A DNA stretch of 64,000 nucleotides from Ctenosaura bakeri (lineage: Eukaryota; Chordata; Lepidosauria; Squamata; Iguanidae): NCBI GenBank assembly GCA_948474755.1, contig CAOLHI010000623.1, forward strand, positions 434,001 through 498,000, given 5' to 3'. The translations under genes were made by a program, and so were the position numbers. Position 1 is the first letter of the stretch, and the number at the start of each line of letters is the position of its first letter. Shown here one piece after another: positions 49,755-58,417 of the stretch. The notes under the pieces are model-generated. The model saw only the letters and a list, made by a program, of their open reading frames with translations. It searched no databases and was not told the origin of the DNA.

Positions 49755-49935
49755 ATAAGCTCTGGTTCCACTTGCAACATCCTGTGGAATCCTGGGATTT
49801 GTAGTTTTCCTGAGGCCAAAGATCTCTCTGGCTGAGAATTCTAAATGCCTCTCCCTAAACTGCAAACCCCAGGATTCCATAGGACATTGGAAGTGGAAAA
49901 ATAGCACTAGAACAGTGTAGGGCAGAAAGCCCCTT
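49755..49935. mobile_element. Diverged relative of the hairpin element
   Basis: The inner block ccacttgcaacatcctgtgg pairs with ccataggacattggaagtgg. The middle part (gagaattctaaatgcc) is shared with the relative at 17499-17735, so those two form a subfamily. The left terminus is lost. Confidence 0.7.
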
Positions 49936-50955
49936 AGGCTGTGCTTAGGGGAATCTCAGCTGTAATTTTAGTCGTTATTACAATAATCAGCAATATGGTC
50001 CTCATAGTACACATTTGGCTTTGTACAAAGTGGTTAGCTTAAAGGTACCCAGTAAGTTCACAGGAAGCATAAGATTTCCTGGCTCGTACCCTTTAGCCAG
50101 CTCGGATTCTGCATTAATCTATGCACCTGACATGAATTATGGCAACCAGAGTCTTGGGTGGTTAGAAAGAACATTAGGAAGGAAAGATGATTCAGGCAAA
50201 CCCTGAGGGTTCTATTTTTCACATGAGATTCTACTTCTCATCCTTCCTGTATAAGAGGAGCAGGCAAAGTAGGGTCCATGGAAAGGCTCCCACCTTCCCT
50301 GCAGTTGCCTGCCACTCCACCGCCGTGTAAGATGTACAAGTAAATGGGCAATTTCTGCAGAAGATGTAGGAATTATTTGGGGTAGACCTGTCTCACGAAT
50401 GTAATGCTTCCTTATGATTTTGTGATTCTTATAGCAGAATATTTCACTGACTCTAGGGAATGGTGCTTGCCACAGACTGCTCCAGTGCTCTCCCTAGATA
50501 ACTATGATAATGACTGCTACTTAATGTATGTCACTTTGAATAAATAGATAAAACCTCCGGTAAGGCTAGGAGAGAGGGTTCAGCAATTCAGCTGGACTGA
50601 TGTACAAAAAAACCTTATGTCAAATAAAATTTTAATTATCAATTTTAAAAAATGAGCAGCCTCCCCCCCAAAAAAAATACTGTTGCATTATGTGGATGCA
50701 TAATGGACTCCTTGCTCCACAAATTTCTCACAGCTCTTGTGTGTGTGTGTGTGAGAACGCAAACTGTTACAAACTTGTTGTTATGGCTAGCCAGTTCCAT
50801 GGGAAACTTTTCCTCAGCGTTATCAGCTTGTCCGGAACTGGCACACAGCTGCGCCATCATATGTGTTTTTGCTACATGACATGTTATGGCTACGAACTTG
50901 TTATTCACACTTGTTGTCGTGAGGTGAAGGTGCCTAAAGCATGTTTACTGCATAT

Positions 50956-50963
50956 CATATAAA
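50956..50963 (+). promoter_or_regulatory. TATA-like box in the 5' LTR
   Basis: CATATAAA lies 130 bp before the LTR poly(A) signal. It would start transcription near 50985-50995. The position is inferred from the motif only. Confidence 0.5.
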
Positions 50964-51085
50964 CCCCATGCCTTGTGTAAAAGGCCGGCTGTTCTTTTCT
51001 CTTGTACTCTGTTGCTGAACCTGCCATGATGTTGGGCAGTTTGAATTTTTCTTCTGTAACTTAGGTAGTTTGAAATTTTCTTACC

Positions 51086-51091
51086 AATAAA
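51086..51091 (+). terminator. Poly(A) signal AATAAA in the 5' LTR
   Basis: The sequence is ACCAATAAACATAG. The same signal recurs in the 3' LTR at 55776-55781, where it would end the element's transcript. Confidence 0.6.
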
Positions 51092-51226
51092 CATAGTTAA
51101 TTTGCCAGTTTGACTTCAGCAGTGTTTTGTTTTACTAGCTCCATAAAGCAGGCATGAAGCCTAAAGCAAGCAGGTGTTTTTATTATTCTTTATCAGCAGG
51201 AGTTTCTCGACTCCTGTTTTGCAACA

Positions 51227-51266
51227 TGGTAGCAGAGGATGGTTTCAAATCCATCGACCTCTGGGT
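51227..51266 (+). promoter_or_regulatory. Primer-binding site with extended initiator tRNA-Met complementarity
   Basis: It starts directly after the LTR with TGGTAGCAGAGGATGGTTTC, the exact complement of the 3' end (CCA included) of vertebrate initiator tRNA-Met as I recall it. It continues with AA in place of one G and then 18 more complementary bases through the T-arm and variable region to the anticodon stem, so roughly 38 of 40 positions match. Confidence 0.9.
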
Positions 51267-51326
51267 CCTGCTTTAAGTTATGCCTGCTGAGGAGTGTTTT
51301 TGAATAAGTTTTTAGCTGGTTCTACC

Positions 51327-54300
51327 ATGGCTCAACCAGTGCCTGGGGGTTTGCCCCTTGTGAAGCTCAACGGGTCAAACTACCTTGCATGGTCAGTGAG
51401 AATGGAAAAATATCTGCAGGCTGAGGGTCTGTGGGGAGCGTTTACTGATCCTGTTTCATTGCAAGGTACAGCAGCTCAGATTCAGGCTGCATCTAGACGA
51501 GCCATGTCTATGCTCTTCCTGGCTGTGGAAGATGACCAGCTCACGCACATCAGGGACCTTAATACTCCACGTGAAGGATGGGTCAAACTACGAGATATAC
51601 ATCTCAGTGAATCTGGAGCAGCAAAGTATGCTTTGTCTCATAGACTTTACAATACCAAATGGACCCCAGGCACCTCGATGAGGGAGCATTTGACAGTTTT
51701 TTCAGAGCTGTTTTCATCACTCCGAGAGAGAGGCAAGGTTTTGCCTGAGAGTGACAGGGTATTCTGTATTTTAAATTCCCTTGATGCTTCCTGGGAACTA
51801 GTCGTTTCTTCACTCCAGTCCGTGCCAGAAAGGGATTTGACCGTCTCCATGGTTTCTGCCCGGCTGATGGAGGAAGAAGACAAGCGAGCCAGGAATGCGG
51901 CACCTCCCACACAGGCTTCAGCGGCAGAAGTCTGCTCCGGTAAGAAAAAATCTTCAGCTGCTAATCGCAGTGAGGAGGGGCTGGTGCATGCCCATGCTGT
52001 CCGGAGATGTTTTCGCTGTGGATCTGCTTCACACCTCAGGCGTGATTGCCCACTTCTGAAGCAAGGGGAGCAAAATGCCAGCAGAGGTTTCAGGGCCAGC
52101 AGAGGCAGAGGGAACAGAGGTCGTGCCAGGGGACGTCTACGTGTTGCTGTAGCTGTTCCTGAAGGTCCCCAAGATGCAGAAGACCCAGACCCAGCCTGGC
52201 TTCTAGACAGTGGGTGTTCCCAGCATCTCGTCAATTCAAAAGACTTGTTCAGTGACTTAAATTCTGCCAGTGTTTCAAAGGTAATTTTGGCAGATGGGAC
52301 AAAAGCTGAGGTTTGTGGTGAAGGGATTGCCTATGTCCCAGCACTTGATATGTGTTTGAAAAATGTTTTGTATGTGCCCTCTCTTGATTTCTGCCTGTTA
52401 TCAGTGGGGCAACTGACAGAATCTGGGTTTAAGGTTGAGTTCTGTGGAAAACAGGGCAAAGTGCTCAAAAATGGGGAGGTGTGTGCTGTGGCTACACGGG
52501 AAGAAAGGCTGTTCTTCCTTGAGCCAAATCAAACTGTGTGTAATGTGTATGCTAATACTGCACCACACAATGAATGCATTCATCTTTTACATCGGCGCAT
52601 GGGACATGCTAGTTTTCCAGTGTTAAAAAAGTTGGCAGGTTGCTGTAAAGGGTGTTCTTTGAAGTCTTGTAGTGTGTTCCTTGACTGTGCAATTTGCAAG
52701 CAAACCAAATCCAAGCAGCTGCCAGCACCACGGGTTAGTTCCCGTGTGCCAACTGCTCCATTCCAGTTGGTTCATTGTGACATTGTAGGGCCCCTCAGTA
52801 AACAATCACTCGGAGGGGGTAGATATTTCTGTCTCTTCGTAGATGATTTTAGCAGGTACATTTTCTGCTATGTGTTGAAGCAAAAATCTGATGTGTGTCA
52901 AGTCCTCAAGAATTGGTGTTCCCTGATTGAGAGGCAGTTTGGTTGTTCTCTTCAAAAGTTGCAAACTGATAGGGGAGCTGAATTCTTGTCAAATAACATG
53001 CAACAATGGTTCAAAAAGAAAGGGATCATTCACAGGACAACTGCCAGCTATTCTCCTCACCAAAATGGAGTGGCTGAGCGCAATGCAGGCGTTTTACAAA
53101 CTCTGATGCACAGTCTGCTAACTGATGCAGATCTGCCTCTGAGTTTTTGGGGTGAAGCAGTTCTGACTGCCTGTTACATACACAATAGGCTCTGGAGTAG
53201 TGTAATCAATGCAACCCCCTATGAGTATCTGTATAATAAACAGCCTTCCATTGCTCACATGAAGGTGTTTGGGAGTTTTGCCTGGGTGCACATTCCCAAA
53301 AGTCAAAGGAAAAAAGGAGGGGCAAGAGCCCAGCGTTTGCGTTTTGTTGGTTATGAGAATTTTTGTAAAGGGTATCGCTTTCATGCTGGTGGTAATTCCT
53401 GTGTTGTGTCAAGAAATGCCTCCTTCGAGGAACACGCAAACTGGGCACGTGTTCAATCAGCGTCTGAAATTCTTCTTCCTGTATCCAGACAGCCTGCAGC
53501 GCAGCCAGCTCAGCCCTCAGTCTCTGCTCCCAGTCCCTCGAGGGTTAAAACAGAGGAGAGAGACTTGCGAAGGAGGAGAGCTGTAAGCGATGTGGCTGAG
53601 TCTGGCACAGGGGAGGAAGAGCGAAAGTATTCAGTTAAAAGGTCACGTAGTGCTGAGGAGGGGGAAGGCACCTCACAGAGTCAACCCGTCCTCAGAAGAT
53701 CAAAAAGAAAAACAAAAGGCATCCCCCCACGTCGTTTCCCTGACGCTCAGGCAGTCCGTGTGTGTGCAGCTGTGGCTTCTGAGCCGGAAAGTTTTGCTGC
53801 TCTTGAAAGATTGCCTGAGCGACAGGCTCAGCCCTGGTGGGATGCCATGCAAAGTGAGATGGATTCAATTGCTCAGCACAATGTGTATTCTCTGTGTAAA
53901 TTGCCCAAAGGTGTGAAACCAATTGACAGTAAATGGGTTTACAAGCTAAAGACCTCTGCTGATGGGCAAGTGAAACACAAAGCGCGTTTGGTCGCACGTG
54001 GATTTTTACAAAGTGATGCCAGTTATGATGAAATCTACAGTCCCACAGCAAAGCCGCAGTCTATTAGATTGGTTTTTTCCCTGGCAGCTCAAATGAATGC
54101 TGTGCTGACACATTTTGATATTACTACTGCCTATCTCAATGCTGATTTGGAAGAAGAAGTTTATATGCTCCAACCTGATGGGTTTGAAATTGAAGGAAAA
54201 GAGTCTCACGTTTGGAAACTGAAACGTGCTCTTTATGGTCTAAAACAATCAGCCAGATGTTGGAATGTTTGTTTACACAATGCTCTGCAGGCGTGTGGTT

Positions 54301-55331
54301 TCAAACAAAGTGTTGCTGATCCCTGTGTATATGTCCGAGGGAAAGGGGAAAGTTTAGAAATTCTCCTTGCCTATGTGGATGATTTGTGTTTAGTTTCTGC
54401 TACACAAAATCAAGCACAAGTGTTTGAGAATGAACTGGGAAAAAAGTTCCAAGTCAAAAATCTAGGTCTAGTTCAAAACTTTCTGGGAATTGAAATACAA
54501 CAAGTCAAAAATGGTTTTCTGCTGTGTCAGAAACAAAAGATTGTGAAGTTGTTGGAAAAATGCAATATGTCTGATTGCAAGGCTGTAAAAACGCCTATGG
54601 TACCTGGGTTTATGAAAAACATTGGTGATGAAATGTTTCCTGACATACATCTGTATCAATCTGTCATTGGGAGCCTCCTGTACTTAGCAAGTACCAGCCG
54701 CCCTGATATTGCTCTAAGTGTAAACATTTTGGGCAGAGCGTGTTCTAAGCCTACCCAGTATCATTGGCAGGGTGTGAAAAGAGTGCTTAGGTACCTGAAA
54801 GGTTCTTTGGAGTACTGTTTGTGTATTAGTCCCAAAGAACAGCCTACATTGGTGTGTTACTCTGATAGTGATTTTGCAGAAGATGTGTCAGATCGCAAGA
54901 GCACATCTGGTTATGTTATCATATACAGTGGAGTGGTTATTGATTGGAAAGCTAAGAAACAGGCGTGTTTATCTTTGTCAACAATGGAGGCTGAGTACGT
55001 GAGTTTGTCTACACTCTGTACTGAACTAGAGTGGTTCATACAGTTGTTAAAAGATCTGGAAATCCATATTCCACAATCAGTACAAATATATTGTGATTCA
55101 CAAGCCTGCATTCACATGGCAAGTTCTGACAGAACTTCCTCTCGCTCAAAGCACATTGACATCAAGTTTCACAATGTAAAGTTGTTTTTGCGAGAAGGGA
55201 AAGGATCTCTCACTTATGTGCCTTCAGAATGTAACTTAGCGGATATGTTCACTAAGCCACTGCCTGCTGAAACATTTGGTCAGCTGGTAAGCAAGCTGGG
55301 GTTGACAAAGCTTCCAGTCCAAAGTGGCTAA
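51327..55331 (+). CDS. Copia gag-pol polyprotein (1334 aa, intact)
   Basis: This single fused gag-pol frame encodes capsid and the enzymes for reverse transcription and integration. I start at ATG 51327 (MAQPV), which has A at -3 and G at +4; the frame is open further upstream only from a GTG. Domains: copia-type gag N-terminus (LNGSNYLAW near residue 15), CCHC knuckle C228-C241, aspartic protease DSG at D294, HHCC zinc finger H422, H427, C454, C457, and integrase D485, D548, E584 with exactly 35 residues between the last two. Reverse transcriptase has D931 and YVDD 1016-1019, and RNase H has D1180, E1221, D1257 and D1306. Every catalytic residue I looked for is present and there is no internal stop. 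A short upstream frame (51280-51303, 7 codons plus stop) precedes the start in the leader. Gag and pol are not separated by a frameshift, which is usual for copia. Confidence 0.96.
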   Translation: MAQPVPGGLPLVKLNGSNYLAWSVRMEKYLQAEGLWGAFTDPVSLQGTAAQIQAASRRAMSMLFLAVEDDQLTHIRDLNTPREGWVKLRDIHLSESGAAKYALSHRLYNTKWTPGTSMREHLTVFSELFSSLRERGKVLPESDRVFCILNSLDASWELVVSSLQSVPERDLTVSMVSARLMEEEDKRARNAAPPTQASAAEVCSGKKKSSAANRSEEGLVHAHAVRRCFRCGSASHLRRDCPLLKQGEQNASRGFRASRGRGNRGRARGRLRVAVAVPEGPQDAEDPDPAWLLDSGCSQHLVNSKDLFSDLNSASVSKVILADGTKAEVCGEGIAYVPALDMCLKNVLYVPSLDFCLLSVGQLTESGFKVEFCGKQGKVLKNGEVCAVATREERLFFLEPNQTVCNVYANTAPHNECIHLLHRRMGHASFPVLKKLAGCCKGCSLKSCSVFLDCAICKQTKSKQLPAPRVSSRVPTAPFQLVHCDIVGPLSKQSLGGGRYFCLFVDDFSRYIFCYVLKQKSDVCQVLKNWCSLIERQFGCSLQKLQTDRGAEFLSNNMQQWFKKKGIIHRTTASYSPHQNGVAERNAGVLQTLMHSLLTDADLPLSFWGEAVLTACYIHNRLWSSVINATPYEYLYNKQPSIAHMKVFGSFAWVHIPKSQRKKGGARAQRLRFVGYENFCKGYRFHAGGNSCVVSRNASFEEHANWARVQSASEILLPVSRQPAAQPAQPSVSAPSPSRVKTEERDLRRRRAVSDVAESGTGEEERKYSVKRSRSAEEGEGTSQSQPVLRRSKRKTKGIPPRRFPDAQAVRVCAAVASEPESFAALERLPERQAQPWWDAMQSEMDSIAQHNVYSLCKLPKGVKPIDSKWVYKLKTSADGQVKHKARLVARGFLQSDASYDEIYSPTAKPQSIRLVFSLAAQMNAVLTHFDITTAYLNADLEEEVYMLQPDGFEIEGKESHVWKLKRALYGLKQSARCWNVCLHNALQACGFKQSVADPCVYVRGKGESLEILLAYVDDLCLVSATQNQAQVFENELGKKFQVKNLGLVQNFLGIEIQQVKNGFLLCQKQKIVKLLEKCNMSDCKAVKTPMVPGFMKNIGDEMFPDIHLYQSVIGSLLYLASTSRPDIALSVNILGRACSKPTQYHWQGVKRVLRYLKGSLEYCLCISPKEQPTLVCYSDSDFAEDVSDRKSTSGYVIIYSGVVIDWKAKKQACLSLSTMEAEYVSLSTLCTELEWFIQLLKDLEIHIPQSVQIYCDSQACIHMASSDRTSSRSKHIDIKFHNVKLFLREGKGSLTYVPSECNLADMFTKPLPAETFGQLVSKLGLTKLPVQSG

Positions 55332-55355
55332 ATGTGTGACTAAAATTTGGTCCAC

Positions 55356-55369
55356 AAGGAGCAGGGGAG
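55356..55369 (+). promoter_or_regulatory. Polypurine tract of the copia element
   Basis: AAGGAGCAGGGGAG lies immediately before the 3' LTR, the expected position for the plus-strand primer. Confidence 0.8.
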
Positions 55370-55916
55370 TGTTGCATTATGTGGATGCATAATGGACTCC
55401 TTGCTCCACAAATTTCTCACAGCTCTTGTGTGTGTGTGTGTGAGAACGCAAACTGTTACAAACTTGTTGTTATGGCTAGCCAGTTCCATGGGAAACTTTT
55501 CCTCAGCGTTATCAGCTTGTCCGGAACTGGCACACAGCTGCGCCATCATATGTGTTTTTGCTACATGACATGTTATGGCTACGAACTTGTTATTCACACT
55601 TGTTGTCGTGAGGTGAAGGTGCCTAAAGCATGTTTACTGCATATCATATAAACCCCATGCCTTGTGTAAAAGGCCGGCTGTTCTTTTCTCTTTGTACTCT
55701 GTTGCTGAACCTGCCATGATGTTGGGCAGTTTGAATTTTTCTTCTGTAACTTAGGTAATTTGAAATTTTCTTACCAATAAACATAGTTAATTTGCCAGTT
55801 TGACTTCAGCAGTGTTTTGTTTTACTAGCTCCATAAAGCAGGCATGAAGCCTAAAGCAAGCAGGTGTTTTTATTATTCTTTATCAGCAGGAGTTTCTCGA
55901 CTCCTGTTTTGCAACA
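55370..55916 (+). repeat. 3' LTR of the copia element
   Basis: The 547-bp LTR is nearly identical to the 5' LTR. TATA-like CATATAAA is at 55645-55652 and AATAAA at 55776-55781. It is followed directly by the target duplication AATAC. Confidence 0.96.
55776..55781 (+). terminator. Poly(A) signal AATAAA in the 3' LTR
   Basis: It is the copy expected to process genomic RNA of the element. Because it is in the LHX4 sense strand it could also truncate LHX4 pre-mRNA. Confidence 0.6.
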
Positions 55917-56389
55917 AATACAAAAGCAAAAACAAAGTTCAGTGTGAGCAGATTTAAAGTAATGCCTACTAGGACTAAAAGGCCCACCTTCATATCAACT
56001 CTGAAGGACTCTAAAATACAACCATCTTTAACTAGGAAAGAAGGCTCTTGGGAGAGTGCATTTAATGAACATGCCAACTCAGTGTACAGCAGCTATTTAA
56101 AAGGTAAGGTGCATGTCTGGGTCCGTTAGGAAAGAGGCTGGAAATAAAATAGTTTTTACAATTTGTGAACAGCTGAGGGCCATCTGCTGTTTATCTTCAG
56201 CAAGAGCCACTCATTTATCCTTGGAGACCTCCTCTAGGACCTCTCCTTACCCTGATCTGAGGTTAGGGACAAGGGACTTCTTTGTTGTGGCACCCCATGC
56301 ATAGAACACCTTCCCTTGGGAAGCTAGACTGATACTGATTAAAAGTGAGAGCATGAAAAAGGCTTACTGATGATGTGGGCAGAGACTCT

Positions 56390-56569
56390 GGCCATTTCTG
56401 CACGAGCCTGTTATAGCACGACGATTCCATTTTCAACTTCCTATGGAATCCTGGGGTTTGCAGTTTTGGGAGGGGCCAAGTGGCCCCTCCCGAAATTGCA
56501 AACCCCAGGATTCCATAGGAGGTTGAAAGTGGAATCGTCACACTATAACAGGCTTGTGCATAAATGGCC
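56390..56569. mobile_element. Palindromic hairpin element, copy 11
   Basis: 180 bp. The arms share GACGATTCC/GGAATCGTC, a change not seen in other copies. No target duplication is visible. It lies 469 bp after the copia element. Confidence 0.9.
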
Positions 56570-57059
56570 ATACTCTTACTCCTCTGTGATGTCTGACCAC
56601 TTAATGGAACTGATTAGTGTTTTTGTTTCTTAGAACACACAAAACAAATTATTTCAGTTGGAGTCAGTTGTGTATGTACCTTGCTATATGCCCAATTGAA
56701 TACAGTGGGATTTATGTTTGAGGAAATAGAATTGTGAGGGCAGAATAATAAATACCTAGATTTCCTCGTACCATTTCAATTTGTGCTCATGGGTGAAGTG
56801 GGAATTTTAATCTGGGATTAGTGATTGAACAGGGCATAGTCAACCAAGTGGTGGCAGTTATTCAGTATTAATTAAAGTGGGTGGGTGTGGTGTTAGTAGA
56901 AGAAATATAATTTAGAGTTAAACCATATAACCCACATTGCTAGGGATTAAGAGATATTTACTCAATGGATTCAAACCCTGGGAAGTTCATATGTCTCTAA
57001 AGGCTGCAGACAAATGTATTAAAACATACACAGAGCTGCTGAATGTTGTGTCAGACAGT

Positions 57060-57491
57060 GGTCCTTTTCGTATGGCATTCACCATGTGAAAGGGCCTCTG
57101 GAGCATTGCGCAATTGCGAGGAGCGGTCCACATGATGTCCTTGCAATTGTGCGACACTGCCGGGGCCGGCAGGTGCTAATCGCGCACTATTTCATTTTTG
57201 GCTTGTAGCCGAAAATGGTGTGTGATCGCACATTGCTCCAGGGCCCCGCACACACTTACAGTGCATGCGGAGCCTCTGCAGCCACGGTGCTAGTGCTTCC
57301 TGCCCCAGTGCAGCCTGGGAAAATCCCAGGGTGTGCTGCGAAAGGAAGACGAGGAGCCCTCATGCTGTCTGCTCGCCAGCAGGCAGCAGCTGCAGAAGCA
57401 AACCAGCAGGGACGTGAGAGCCTTTCGCAAGAGTATGCTTGCGCGATCCCTGTGCCCCAGCGCCGCGAAAACGTAAGGTGCGGAAAGGACC
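57060..57491. mobile_element. Longer CpG-rich element with ends related to the hairpin family
   Basis: It is 432 bp with ends GGTCCTTTTCGTA and the inverse of GGTCCTTTCCGCAC, plus a 3-bp duplication AGT (57057-57059, 57492-57494). The ends resemble GGCCATTTCCGCAC and the duplication length is the same, which suggests one transposase family. The interior is GC-rich with no recognised protein. Confidence 0.7.
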
Positions 57492-57600
57492 AGTGACTAC
57501 CAGTCTGCCAAGCCCAGCAATTTCAACTCTGCGAGATGCTCTGCAGGTAGAAGAGTCTTTCCCAGGAGATTGGGGGTGGAACATGTGGCTTTATATACAT

Positions 57601-57712
57601 CAAGGATGGGAATTGTGTGGCCCTCCAGATGTTGTTGAACTGGAATCCTCATTATGCTTCACCATTGGCTATGCTGACTAGATTCAGCAACATCTGGAGG
57701 AACACATGATTC
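57601..57712 (+). mobile_element. hAT-like non-autonomous element
   Basis: CAAGGATGGGAATTGTGTGG plus ccctccagatgttgttgaac at the left, and the inverse cagcaacatctggagg at the right. Confidence 0.55.
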
Positions 57713-57936
57713 TCAGTGCTGATATAAACACTGGAGGCTCTTGAGATGTTCATCTCTAGTAATGTAGACATAGCTAGAATCCTGTTTCTGTAAATCATAT
57801 TAAACATTTTCAAATATAACAAAGAATCAGATTTCATACAAAGAAAAAGAAGCAAGAAGGAAAAAAGCAAAAGAGAAAAAAGAGATAATAAAAGAAAAAA
57901 CAAGGATAGCAAAGAACAATCAGAGAAAAGAATATA

Positions 57937-58417
57937 CAGTTAGCCCTCCACATTCACTGGTTTAACTTTCATGTATTTGATTATTTTCAAGTTTCTCCAA
58001 CATCTGCTCCCCTCATCTCAAGTGCTTCTTTGCTGGGGGAACCTTCCCCCCATAGTGGCTCCAATCAGGCCATGCAGCCTTTTAAAAACTCGCCTCTAGT
58101 CATCTTCCTCCACCAGCTACCACCTGGCCAGCTAAGGATGGCTCACACCCTGATTTCTTAGCATCAAGAACCGCTCTTGATGTCCCCCACCCTCAAGGAA
58201 AGAGATGGGCAACAGAGAGGAGGTATGGGGCCACCATCCCAACTGAACCTCTTTCCATCTCTTTTTCCTGACCTGGTTTGGATTGTGGGTGCCTGCCCTC
58301 CCCACCATGCCTTGGCCTCCTTCCCACAGACATACACATACATTTTGATATTTGCAGTTTTTTCACTTCTTGGTGTGTCCTGCACCCCTAACCCTAGCAA
58401 ATGTGGAAGGTCGACTA
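57937..58417 (+). mobile_element. Tigger-like element, copy 3 (uninterrupted)
   Basis: It starts CAGTTAGCCCTCCACATTC and ends caaatgtggaaggtcgact, flanked by TA on both sides. Its interior matches the split copy at 33166 and preserves the empty site (ttcccacagacatacaca near 58319-58335). No coding capacity. Confidence 0.75.

Larger units (their letters stand above)
50681..51226 (+). repeat. 5' LTR of the copia element
   Basis: The 546-bp LTR has TG...CA ends. It contains (GT)7, a TATA-like CATATAAA at 50956-50963 and AATAAA at 51086-51091, arranged as expected for U3-R-U5. Confidence 0.96.
50681..55916 (+). mobile_element. Full-length Ty1/copia LTR retrotransposon
   Basis: This is a complete element of 5236 bp with LTRs of 546 bp (50681-51226) and 547 bp (55370-55916), both starting TGTTGCATTATG and ending GCAACA. 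The 5-bp target duplication is AATAC (50676-50680 and 55917-55921). By reading, the two LTRs differ by one T indel (cttgtac versus ctttgtac) and one G/A change (ttaggtagtt versus ttaggtaatt). Between them are a primer-binding site that abuts the left LTR, one uninterrupted gag-pol frame and a purine-rich tract just before the right LTR. The gene order protease, integrase, reverse transcriptase, RNase H is diagnostic of Ty1/copia. Near-identical LTRs and an open frame indicate recent insertion. It sits in the same orientation as LHX4, so its promoter and poly(A) signals read with the host gene. Confidence 0.97.

Noticed and set aside
50690..50962. Short frames repeated at 55347-55651
   Set aside because: They are LTR sequence read in frame, present in both LTRs.
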